Assembly: GCA_017394375.1 (NCBI GenBank)
Contig: JAFPYV010000047.1
Span: forward strand, 6,475-70,474
Direction: 5' to 3'
Source of the DNA: a bacterium
GTDB lineage: Bacteria > Bacillota_I > Bacilli_A > Mycoplasmatales > Mycoplasmoidaceae
Length of the DNA stretch: 64,000 nt
The notes beneath the pieces are model-generated. The model did not search any database and was not told the DNA's origin. It saw only the letters and a program-made list of their open reading frames with translations. Numbering within the stretch: position 1 is the stretch's first letter; every line of letters starts with the position of its first letter. This document shows, one piece after another, positions 32,902-40,868 of the stretch. The position numbers were made by a program, and so were the translations under genes.

Positions 32902-33792
32902 TTATTTATCAATGACATAACCAACTGACTTGACACTTTCATTATTATTTTGTCAGTTTGGTTTAACTTTTACTTCCAAAAATAAGTTAATATTGCAATC
33001 GTAAATTTGGGCTAATTCAATCCGACTTTGAATGCCAATTTGCTTAATCATTTGCCCACCTTTTCCAATTACAATTGGTTTGTGGCTTTCTTTACCAACG
33101 ATAATGTCAGCATGAATGGTATAAGTGTTTTTTTCTTTGTTATAGTGATCAGAAGTAACTACTACGGCACATTGGTAGGGAACTTCTTCTCTTACTAAGT
33201 GTAAAATCACATTCCGAATCGATTCTTTAATAATAAATTTATCATCAACGTTGTGTTCAACAAAATTGATTAAATTTTCATTTGGTTCTAATAAATCACT
33301 GATTTGGTTAAGAATGTCATGGATATTAAAAGTTGTTTGGTTAGTGTTAATAATGTGAGCAAAATTTAATTTTGCTTTTCACTTACTAATGACATCATTT
33401 ACTTCGTCTTCTTTAATTTTAATGTCAGTTTTATTAATAATTAGCACATAAGAGTGATCTTGCAATTGCACTAGCTTTGTACCAATCTTATCATCTTCAT
33501 CGTCAAATGGTCTAGTAATATCAGCAATGACAAAGATAATGGGGCACAATTTTCATGCACGATAAATTTCCCCATTTAAAAATTTATCTAATTCAGTATT
33601 TGGTTCATGAAAACCAGGGGTATCAACAAATAGAATTTTATAATCATCATCCTGATAAATCTTAGCAATTTGGTCCCTAGTTGTTTGGGGTTTTTGGTTA
33701 ACAATTGAAATTGGTTCATGAAAAATATTATTAATAATAGTAGATTTTCCAACGTTTGGTTTACCTACAAGTGCAATTGCTCCGTATTTCAT
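32902..33792 (-). CDS. era: GTPase Era, 296 aa
   Basis: Ribosome-assembly GTPase binding 16S rRNA. G1 is GKPNVGKS (residues 10-17), followed by G3 DTPGFHEP and a G4-like IINKTD. The KH domain at the C-terminus carries VIGKGGQMIKQIGIQSR. Length typical. ATG 33792 with AAAGGA upstream. Downstream recO starts after 2 nt, and ybeY lies 38 nt upstream: ybeY-era-recO is a conserved order in Firmicutes-related bacteria. Confidence 0.96.
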
Positions 33793-33830
33793 TTTTATTT
33801 TTCCTTTCTAGTTTTCTAGTTATTTAATAA

Positions 33831-34295
33831 TTAACGATTAATGTTTGCTAGTTGTAAGATTTTATCTTGCAAACCAAACATTACTTTTTCATCTTGCGGT
33901 TGCATATGATCATAACCAATTAAATGTAATAAGCCATGTAAAATTAAAAAACAAACTTCGCGTTGCAAAGAATGACCATATTTTTTAGCTTGTCTTTTTG
34001 CTTGATAAAAATCAATATATACTACCCCAAGGTGATTCATTTCTTTATTTATAATCGTAAAAGGAGGGTTATATTCTAAAGAAATTACATCCGTTACTCT
34101 TGCTTTATTCCGGTATTTTTCATTTAATTGATAAATCTTTTTATCCCCTACAAAAACAAGATCAAAGTAATTAATTTTTGCTTTAAGTTTTAATGTTTGA
34201 TTTGCAACATTAATTAAATGGGCAATTAAGTTTAAAAATGATGTATCTAAATAATGTTTTTTTTGTAAAGTATAAGTTATTGAATATTCAATCAT
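33831..34295 (-). CDS. ybeY: rRNA maturation endonuclease YbeY, 154 aa
   Basis: Metal-dependent RNase acting in 16S rRNA 3'-end maturation. The active-site motif HGLLHLIGYDH (three His) lies at about residues 118-128, and the strand TDVISLEY with NHLGVVYID precedes it. Length normal. Next to era, its usual functional neighbour. The rpsU terminator lies just upstream. Confidence 0.96.
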   Translation of the reverse strand: MIEYSITYTLQKKHYLDTSFLNLIAHLINVANQTLKLKAKINYFDLVFVGDKKIYQLNEKYRNKARVTDVISLEYNPPFTIINKEMNHLGVVYIDFYQAKRQAKKYGHSLQREVCFLILHGLLHLIGYDHMQPQDEKVMFGLQDKILQLANINR

Positions 34296-34306
34296 AGTTT
34301 AATTAA

Positions 34307-34332
34307 TAAAAAAGTAGTCCATAAAGGACTAC
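34307..34332 (-). terminator. Terminator after rpsU
   Basis: GTAGTCC and GGACTAC form a 7-bp perfect stem with a 5-nt loop and a minus-strand T run. The stem overlaps the rpsU TAG stop codon (34329-34331). Confidence 0.8.
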
Positions 34333-34508
34333 ATGTGACGTTGTTTTCTGCGTTTTCGGGCAGATAGAAGAGCTTTTTCTTTTAGGCGTAGACCTGGACG
34401 TAAATAATATTCGTGGCGTTGTTCTACTGCCTTAGTTTCAGCAGCAACTCGTTTAAATTTCTTAAGTGCTAAATCAAGATTGCCGTCTTCAACAATAATC
34501 TTCGACAT
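34329..34508 (-). CDS. rpsU: 30S ribosomal protein S21, 59 aa
   Basis: Very basic small-subunit protein, too short to stand out by length. Signature: a VEDGNLDLALKKFKR start, YYLRPGLRLKEKALLSARK and the RKRRKQRH tail. ATG 34508 with AGGTGAG upstream. It has its own TATAAT and terminator, so it is a single-gene unit. Confidence 0.95.
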   Translation of the reverse strand: MSKIIVEDGNLDLALKKFKRVAAETKAVEQRHEYYLRPGLRLKEKALLSARKRRKQRHM

Positions 34509-34544
34509 AATCTCACCTGCAATTCTTGTTTAATTATGATGTTT

Positions 34545-34550
34545 ATTATA
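34545..34550 (-). promoter_or_regulatory. -10 box of rpsU
   Basis: A minus-strand TATAAT about 37 nt before ATG 34508. Confidence 0.5.
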
Positions 34551-34596
34551 AATTATTTTAAAGAAGTTTAACTTTATTTTACTTTAATTTGATAAA

Positions 34597-35274
34597 TTAC
34601 TGATGATGCAATTTCTTTTGGTAATGGTCATACATTAACGAGGCAACTTCATCAATTGACAAGTTATCAGTATCAATGACAATTGCATTGTCCGGAATCA
34701 CTAATGGTGCAATACTGCGCTTTTTGTCAGTTTCATCCCGGTTGGTTATTTCTGTGGTAATCTTAGCAAGATCTGCAACTTGTTGTTTTTCTAATAATTG
34801 CTGATATCTGCGATTAGCCCGCGTAGGAATTGATGCTTCTAAATAGAACTTCAAGAATGCATCTTTAAAGACAACACTGCCCATATCTCTTCCGTCAATA
34901 ATAATGTTGTATTCATTTGCAATGTCAAAAAAGATTTGGTTAGCAAATTCTCTAACAAATGGTAATTTTGCAATTTTGCTTGTATTAACTGCTACTTCTT
35001 CACTCAATAAATAACTTGGAGTAAGCACTTTAGCAGTTAATACCGCATTGTACTTAGTAGTAATTAAATCATGCAAATTTGCTTGCATTTTATTAAATTC
35101 ACTTATTGTAATTTGACCTAAATCTAATTTAGTATTTAATAGTGAATAAGTAATAATGCGGTATACTAATCCAGAATTTACATATAAAAAACCTAGTTTT
35201 TTACTAAGGACATTCGCCACCGTACTTTTACCACTTCCAGCAGGTCCATCAATTGTTATTTGTATATAATTCAT
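34597..35274 (-). CDS. cmk: Cytidylate kinase, 225 aa
   Basis: Phosphorylates CMP/dCMP. The P-loop ITIDGPAGSGKSTVANVLSK starts at residue 6; NSGLVYRII, IIDGRDMGSVVFKDAFLKFYLEA and ANRRYQQL match the substrate and lid regions. Length normal (about 220). The start is 37 nt from the divergent ferredoxin gene. Confidence 0.95.
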   Translation of the reverse strand: MNYIQITIDGPAGSGKSTVANVLSKKLGFLYVNSGLVYRIITYSLLNTKLDLGQITISEFNKMQANLHDLITTKYNAVLTAKVLTPSYLLSEEVAVNTSKIAKLPFVREFANQIFFDIANEYNIIIDGRDMGSVVFKDAFLKFYLEASIPTRANRRYQQLLEKQQVADLAKITTEITNRDETDKKRSIAPLVIPDNAIVIDTDNLSIDEVASLMYDHYQKKLHHQ

Positions 35275-35311
35275 TTTATGTCTTACAATTAATTATATAA
35301 CTTGAATAACA

Positions 35312-35530
35312 ATGGACAATAAGAATGAAATTTTACGGTCATGTATTGACCGTAAGAAATGTGATGGATGTGGGGAATGTGTCCCAGTGTGCCCAGTAGA
35401 AGCGATTGTCATTAGAGATGGCAAAGCATATGTTAACAACACGTGCATCGCGTGTGGAGCGTGTGCCACTGTGTGTCCCCAAGAATGCATTGAAATTAAA
35501 TTAGCAAGTGCTGAGGATGATTGAACTTAA
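35312..35530 (+). CDS. Ferredoxin with two [4Fe-4S] clusters, 72 aa
   Basis: Bacterial-type 2[4Fe-4S] ferredoxin. Two binding motifs are complete: CDGCGECVPVCP and CIACGACATVCP, with a conserved PVEAI and PQECIEI after each. The last residues include a TGA-encoded Trp before Thr and TAA. It likely carries low-potential electrons for an enzyme such as pyruvate:ferredoxin oxidoreductase, which is not in the window; a ferredoxin-NADP reductase lies 4 kb away. A TATATA lies only about 12-18 nt before the ATG, with no ribosome site, so the mRNA may be leaderless or nearly so. Many mycoplasmas lack ferredoxin. Confidence 0.9.
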
Positions 35531-35563
35531 TTGTTAATTCTCAATTAATTTAATAGTAAATAA

Positions 35564-35597
35564 AAAGTAAGATGCTTTTGCGGCATCTTACTCTTTT
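35564..35597. terminator. Bidirectional terminator after ferredoxin
   Basis: AGTAAGATGC (35566-35575) and GCATCTTACT (35583-35592) form a perfect 10-bp stem around a 7-nt loop, with T-rich runs on both strands. It separates ferredoxin from the convergent unit ending at 35603. Confidence 0.85.
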
Positions 35598-35602
35598 TGT
35601 TT

Positions 35603-36382
35603 CTAAATTAAATCATCATCATTGCCGTTGCGTTTTGCAAGACGTTTTTCGCGGCGTGTCTTTCTTGTTTCTTCAGCTTCTTGATGCTTAATGCAGCGTA
35701 ATTCTTGCTTGGTTAATCTTTCGATTGGAATCATAACTCCATCAACATCTAAAGCTTTTACATTTGGAGCCCCAAGACCCATCTTTTTAGCTAATTTTGC
35801 AGTGATATAAATCTTGCGGTCATGCCCATAAATTGATTCAGCTGATAAGTCGTTCACTGCTTGGACTGTTGTGTGAACAATCCCGTTTGCATCTGGGACA
35901 AAAGTAGTAGTGTTTTTTGCTTTTAAATTTGTATTATTTTGAATGTGAGCAGGACTTACCTTTTTATTATCGTTGTCGTGATCAATGAATGTTGATGCTT
36001 TCGCATTGACATCTTCTTGATTCATCTTAATCACTTTTTGGTCAGGATCACCAGTCTTAGCATCTTCAACTGGACTGGTTGTTGGTGCCCCTACTGATTC
36101 ACTTTCTTGCTTTTTAGATGATTCATCATTGACAATCGTAGTTGCATCTTTATTAGCAACACTAACTTTGTCATCATCAACAATCAAAACTTTGACTGTT
36201 TGATTGTCTCCTACTGAATTATCATCTTTTGATGGTTGACTTTGTGCAAGTTTAGATTTTCCTAAACTGTCATCAGCAGGAGTTTGAATGGTGCAGTTAG
36301 GACGATTTTGTACGTGATTAGTATGATAAGAACTAACGATACTATTTAAATCTGGCTTAGAAGAATTTTGATGATTTTCCAT
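35603..36382 (-). CDS. Unknown protein, 259 aa, with repeated C-terminal domain
   Basis: Not recognised. Residues 1-160 are low-complexity and hydrophilic (Asn, Asp, Lys, Ser, Thr). The C-terminal part, from ESIYGHDRKIYITAKLAKK to ALDVDGVMIPIERL, matches a domain present twice in the upstream 872-aa protein: a Y-I/L strand, a G(I/L)xxPxVK element, and DVDGVMIPIE corresponding to VNGVTIPVSE. A very basic tail (KTRREKRLAKRNGNDDD) ends it. The ATG shares one base with the TAA of the 872-aa gene (TAATG), so translation is coupled and the two proteins probably work together. No signal peptide or membrane helix; predicted cytoplasmic. Confidence 0.75.
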   Translation of the reverse strand: MENHQNSSKPDLNSIVSSYHTNHVQNRPNCTIQTPADDSLGKSKLAQSQPSKDDNSVGDNQTVKVLIVDDDKVSVANKDATTIVNDESSKKQESESVGAPTTSPVEDAKTGDPDQKVIKMNQEDVNAKASTFIDHDNDNKKVSPAHIQNNTNLKAKNTTTFVPDANGIVHTTVQAVNDLSAESIYGHDRKIYITAKLAKKMGLGAPNVKALDVDGVMIPIERLTKQELRCIKHQEAEETRKTRREKRLAKRNGNDDDLI

Positions 36383-39000
36383 TATTTCTTTGATTTTTCT
36401 TCAGCAGTAATGAACTTTTGTTCATCTTCAAGTTCACGGTCCATGCGACTCTTAGAGATTGCTGAAACTGGAATGATTTGACCATTTACACTTACAGCCT
36501 TAACAAGTGGGTTGTTTAGCCCAAAACGGTCTGCTTCAATGGTGTCGGTATACAATGTACCTGCTTCGGTAACGTGAGAATGTTGATAAATGTGCATTAA
36601 TTCACGTTCAGTTAGATAAACAATACCATCTTCAATCCGAACCCCTTCAGGTAAAGTCAATCGTTGTAGGTTTTCAGCATCTGGATTAGTAGAAGTAGCA
36701 TTTCCAGATTGCTTTTCATCAGCCTTTTTGGTATTATTAGTTTCATTGCTATTGTTCTTAGCTAATTCAACTACAATTGGACTAGTTGCTTCATTTCCAT
36801 TAGCATTCTTGTTTGCATTGTTCATTGATGCATCAATTACTTTTGCAGCTGTTTGATCAAACGCAATTGTAGTCATCGCAATGATTCGCTTTTCAGCATA
36901 ATATTTTCCAAAATCAATGAAAGGAGAAATGATTTCCAAACGTTTAAAGTTATTTGGACTCATATCGAAGAATTCTTCATCCATGTAAGTTGGACGGGTT
37001 AAAAGAATGCTCTTTACTTCTTGTTCATTTAGTGAAGTATCATCAGTAATGTTAAATAATTGACCATTGTATAAAACATAGTCATAGTGAGCGGGAATGA
37101 AGTAGGACTTGTCACCTTCTTCCTTATGACTTGGAATCCGGTTGACATTGTTGTCATATGCATCAAGTACTGTTCTATATAGAATATCGTTAACGTTCTT
37201 GGTATTCATTGTGTAAACGTTTTCTAGACCAAAGTCATAATAGCGTACTAAGAATAGCAATACTTCAGCATAGTTTAAAACTAATAATTTACTACCTGCG
37301 TAATAGTCAGCATCCATTAAGATTTGGCTAATCATTTTGTTGAAAATCTTAATGCGACGGTCGTTAATGCGGTCACCAGATTGACCCATTTCGTAGAATT
37401 TATTGAAGATTGCAATTAAATCAATCTTATCACTGGTAGTATTCTTAATTACATTGATCTTGTCAATACCATTGTCATCAATTTCGATGGTGTTGGTCTT
37501 GCGATCAAAGTATTTTCCAGTTGCTTTTACTTCTAGATATTTTTCAATATCAGCATCTGTAGCAACAATAATTCGTTTGTCTCGTGGTAATCTGAATGCA
37601 ACATTCTTGACTGCAACTTTAAAGTTATTCATATGTAAAGTTGTTTCTGGAATGTGGCGTTCTACAGCTACGGTATAACGATCAGGTAGGAAGAAAACAT
37701 TATCGTTTAGATAATCTTGTTCGAGTGTACCGTATGGGGCAGATAGCAATAGATTAGATTGTCCGCTATATACTCTTAATACATTTCCTTGAGCTACCAC
37801 TCTTTGGTCAACCATATCTGGTGCAATACCAAAACTCTTGCGTGCATCATCAGCGTTAATAACGTAAATTTTTCTACGAGCATCAATGCTGTATTTGTTG
37901 AATTCATTGATTTTGTTTTCATCAATTGCTACCACTTTTGGAGTTGTTGCCTTTGGAGCATTCTTAGCTTCTTCATGGTGCATTTCCTTTAATTCAGCAA
38001 ATTCTTTGCTTTCCTTGATAGGTTGTTCTTTTTCAACACTTCGAATTCGATCATCATCAACTTTGATAAATTCTTCATTCTTGGTGCAAGGTTCTTCTTT
38101 CTTAGCACATACTGGGCAAGGTTGTTCTGGTTTTTCCTTGCAAGTACATGTTTCAGAAGAAGATATGGTTGCTGTAGCTTTTGCTTCATTTCAACCTTTT
38201 GCTCATTTTTCTGATCAATTTGGTTCTTGAGCAGTTGCTTTTGCTTCAGCTCATTCTTTTGCTCATTCATCAGAACGTTGTGGTTGTTCTGCTGGTTTTG
38301 GTTCTTCAGGCTTCTTGCCTTCGTAACTCTTTTCTAGACTTGCTTGATCATCAGCAATTGGTGTAATTGGTTGTTCATTGGCAATCTTGGTAACTTCTTG
38401 GTTGACCTTTGCTTCTTCAGTTGTACTTTCCTTCGCAGGTTCAGTAACTGGCTTGGTAGCAGTTGCTTTTGCTTCTTCTCAACCTTTTGCTCATTTTTCA
38501 GATCAATTTGGTTCTTGAGCAGTTGCTTTTGCTTCAGCTCATTCCTTGGCAAATTTTTCTGATGGTTGTGGTTCAGATTCCTTAGCAATTTTAGCAACGT
38601 CTTTACCGGCTTCAGTGCTGGTAAATTCACTTACTGGAATGGTAACACCGTTAACGTTAACTGTTTTAACGGCTGGGTTATCAATTCCGTACTTGTGTAG
38701 ATATTCAGGCTTGATGTGAACTTTGTCATCAACCCCAATATCAGCATTCATGTAGATATCAAGTAAATCTTGGGTAGAAAGGTACAATGTACCATCTTTT
38801 AATTCCCGACTTACTGTACCAATGTTCTTGTTTTCAGATGCGTTAGCAGCAACTGGAGTGCCACTAGCATTTGCAACAAGTGCATGTCCTCCTAACCAAT
38901 CTTGGACTGCTCATTCGTATAAGTGCCCTTTAACTTTCTTGATTGATTCAGGAACATCAAACTTTTCTTCAGGAGTTTTTCCCTTCTTTAAATTAAACAT
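36382..39000 (-). CDS. Unknown acidic Trp-repeat protein, 872 aa, possible scaffold
   Basis: Not recognised. One uninterrupted frame in code 4 from ATG 39000 (MFNLKKGKTPEEKFDVPES). Layout: N-terminal domain (about residues 65-120, LYLSTQDLLDIYMNADIG to VNVNGVTIPVSEF); two near-identical Trp-rich units (about 148-183 and 244-279, SEKWAKGW(E/N)EAKATAT) linked by Pro/Glu/Lys/Ala-rich sequence; a Cys cluster CTCKEKPEQPCPVC that could bind metal; a folded middle region (about 340-720) with KIYVINADDARKSFG, YYAGSKLLVLNYAEVLLFLV and PAHYDYVLYNGQLF; an Asn-rich linker; and a second copy of the first domain at the C-terminus (IVYLTERELMHIYQHSHV to VSVNGQIIPVSAI). No signal peptide or membrane helix. 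The composition recalls mycoplasma cytoskeletal or adherence scaffold proteins, but no EAGR box is seen, so this is a guess. Confidence 0.75.
38169..38268 (-). repeat. Trp-rich DNA repeat, copy 2
   Basis: Nearly identical to 38457-38556 over roughly 75-100 bp, offset by 288 bp (96 codons). It encodes SDEWAKEWAEAK, TAQEPNWSEKWAKGWNEAK and ATAT. The Trp codons are mainly TGA. Confidence 0.8.
38457..38556 (-). repeat. Trp-rich DNA repeat, copy 1
   Basis: Encodes SEKFAKEWAEAK, TAQEPNWSEKWAKGWEEAK and ATAT. The high DNA identity to 38169-38268 points to recent duplication or gene conversion and makes the gene prone to copy-number change. Confidence 0.8.
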
Positions 39001-39033
39001 TTTTAACCTTTTCTTTTATTTTGGAAGTATATT

Positions 39034-39077
39034 TGTTTGTACCATAAACAAACGTTGCCCAAGCAATTGCAACGTTT
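39034..39077 (-). promoter_or_regulatory. Leader hairpins before the 872-aa gene
   Basis: AAACGTTGC (39050-39058) and GCAACGTTT (39069-39077) form a perfect 9-bp stem with a 10-nt loop. An overlapping stem (TTTGTTT with AAACAAA, near 39034-39053) could form instead. They lie in the untranslated leader about 35-75 nt before ATG 39000, downstream of a minus-strand TATAAT at 39122-39127. No T run follows, so this is not a terminator. Confidence 0.5.
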
Positions 39078-39121
39078 ATCGATGACTTTATTTAACAAAA
39101 ATACTAAATTATTACGTAAAT

Positions 39122-39127
39122 ATTATA
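39122..39127 (-). promoter_or_regulatory. -10 box of the 872-aa/259-aa unit
   Basis: Minus-strand TATAAT preceded by T-C-T-T. RNA would start near 39114 and give a leader of about 115 nt with the hairpins at 39034-39077. Confidence 0.45.
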
Positions 39128-39219
39128 AGACTTTTTTTTAATTTATATTAATTATTAAGATACAAGACTAGTGGCAAAAAATTAAATGTTTTTGGTGTTT
39201 TTATCCTATTAAATTATGC

Positions 39220-39225
39220 TATGAT
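39220..39225 (+). promoter_or_regulatory. Extended -10 of the reductase gene
   Basis: TATGAT preceded by TGC (extended -10 type), about 91 nt before ATG 39316. The -35 is unclear. Confidence 0.4.
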
Positions 39226-39315
39226 TTAAAGCAAATAAGTTTTTGATAAAACTTTAGAAATTATTTTTAATAAAATCACTACCTATTTATTCATCAAAAG
39301 AAGGAAGGTAACACA

Positions 39316-40269
39316 ATGGAAGAATATGATGTTTTAATTATTGGGGCAGGTCCAGCAGGATTGTGAGCTACAGTTTATGGCATTTTAAACAAAATGCATA
39401 TTTGTTTAATTGAAAGCACCAATGAATTAGGGGGTCAACCATTAACGATTTATAGTCAAAAATACGTTAATGATATCCCAGGTTTTATTGAAATTAGAGC
39501 GGGAGATTATGGCCAATATCTTGTTAATCAATGCTTGCATTATCAACGTGAATTTACATTATATAAATCTACCATTTTACTAAGCATTAAATCCTTAGAA
39601 AATAATTGGTATGAATGTACGTTAAGCAATAATGTAATTATTAAAACTAAATACATTATTTTTGCCATTGGAATTGGTCCATATATTCCACGAACCATTG
39701 AAGCAAAAATTCAAGGTAACAATGAAGTTTATTACATTGTGCGGGATTTAACCAAATTAATGAATAAAAAGATTTTGGTGTTAGGGGGCGGAGATAGTGC
39801 AGTTGACTGAGCAAATTTACTAGTTGCTCATAACATCACTAAAGACGTAAAATTGATTCACCATTCTAATGTTTTCAGAGCCTTACCAAAAAATTTGGAA
39901 CAACTAGAAATTAATAAAATTGAAAAATATTTGGATTGCGATATTGTTAAAATGGAACCTAATCTTTTGACTATTAATAATCATGCTACCAATACTTCTT
40001 ATCAATTACCGTATGATGCTATTATTTGTATGTATGGAATTGCACCAAATCCTGTCCAATTACCTTCTTTTGATCAAAACATTGAATTGCAAGCTAACAA
40101 ATTTAGCGTTAATATGAATTTCCAAACAAATGTAAATCATATTTATGCCATTGGCCAAGCATGCATCTACCATAATCGTCCAAATTTAATTGTTGTAGCC
40201 CAAGCTGAAGCTAGCATTGCGATTAAGACAATTGCAAATGAAATAAGGAAAGCAAGATTAAATAAATAA
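39316..40269 (+). CDS. Ferredoxin-NADP reductase, thioredoxin reductase-like, 317 aa
   Basis: Flavoprotein of the TrxR-like FNR (YumC) type. FAD site GAGPAGLWA (residues 10-18) with the LGGQP segment (about 37-41) and the FAIGIGPYIPR strand; NAD(P) site LVLGGGDSAVDWA, then IHHSNVFRA; C-terminal FAD contact IYAIGQACI. The CxxC redox motif of thioredoxin reductase is absent and is replaced by EVYYIVRDLTKLMNKK, matching the FNR branch. It likely exchanges electrons between ferredoxin (35312) and NADP(H). AGGAAGG precedes ATG 39316. The Trp residues in GLWA and VDWA are TGA. Confidence 0.88.
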
Positions 40270-40278
40270 GTATAAAAG

Positions 40279-40312
40279 AATACCAAGGAACCACGATTCC
40301 TTAGTATTTTTA
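40279..40312 (+). terminator. Terminator after the reductase gene
   Basis: AATACCAAGGAA pairs with TTCCTTAGTATT (one mismatch) around a 5-nt loop, followed by TTTT. Confidence 0.8.
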
Positions 40313-40323
40313 ACTACTACAAA

Positions 40324-40704
40324 TTATTTATTTTTAACATCCTTAATCGATAAAACTGCCATATCAACTGGTAATCGGTATCATCCATTCATCATAGTTG
40401 GTTGTACTGGCAAAATTCCTTTTCCTCTTAAATATTGATGGACGTCAAGATTGCTAATGCTTTGGTGAGTTTTATTATTAATTCCAATTGTACAATAATC
40501 AATTTGATAAGGCATATTGCAACCAGTCCTTTCTTCCATTTGTTTCATATCATCTTTAACTGCTTGCATCATTTTTTCATCATTATCATTAATTGAGGAT
40601 GGATCTACATCTAAAGTAATTGGTGCTTGACCAATTTTAACAAGTCCTTTTAGTTGAGGATAATCAACTGACATTACATAAATAACGTTATAATTTTGTT
40701 CCAT
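40324..40704 (-). CDS. Small GIY-YIG (T5orf172-like) domain protein, 126 aa
   Basis: Start chosen at ATG 40704 (MEQNYNVIYVMS); a GTG three codons upstream (40713) is possible. IYVMSVDYPQLKGLVKIG resembles the Y-V-x-S...L-V-K-I-G start of T5orf172/Mug113 GIY-YIG nucleases. The second half, DVHQYLRGKGILPV and GWYRLPVDMAVLSI, matches the linker that joins such domains to SF2 helicases, and a similar linker occurs in the helicase at 3553. Catalytic Arg/Glu of an active nuclease are not evident. It may be a detached N-terminal part of a helicase-type restriction protein or an independent small protein. Confidence 0.5.
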
Positions 40705-40868
40705 ATTTGCCACTTAAACTATTAATTATTTTTTATTTTAAATATTTAATTAAAATGATGTCATTTTATTAAACAGTAAGTAGCATTTTTAGTAGCTTTT
40801 AGATTACATAATTGTATAAATTGAAGTTCAAAAGACTTTTGAAAAGAAAATTTAATTAATGAACTAAG

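Noticed and set aside
37886..38562. Several plus-strand frames opposite the 872-aa gene
   Set aside because: They are antisense shadows of the repeated Glu/Lys/Trp codons; Phe/Ser/Cys-rich with no starts supported by ribosome sites.
36382..39000. EAGR box of mycoplasma terminal-organelle proteins
   Set aside because: The Trp-rich units (SEKWAKGW) lack the Gly/Tyr/acidic pattern of EAGR boxes.
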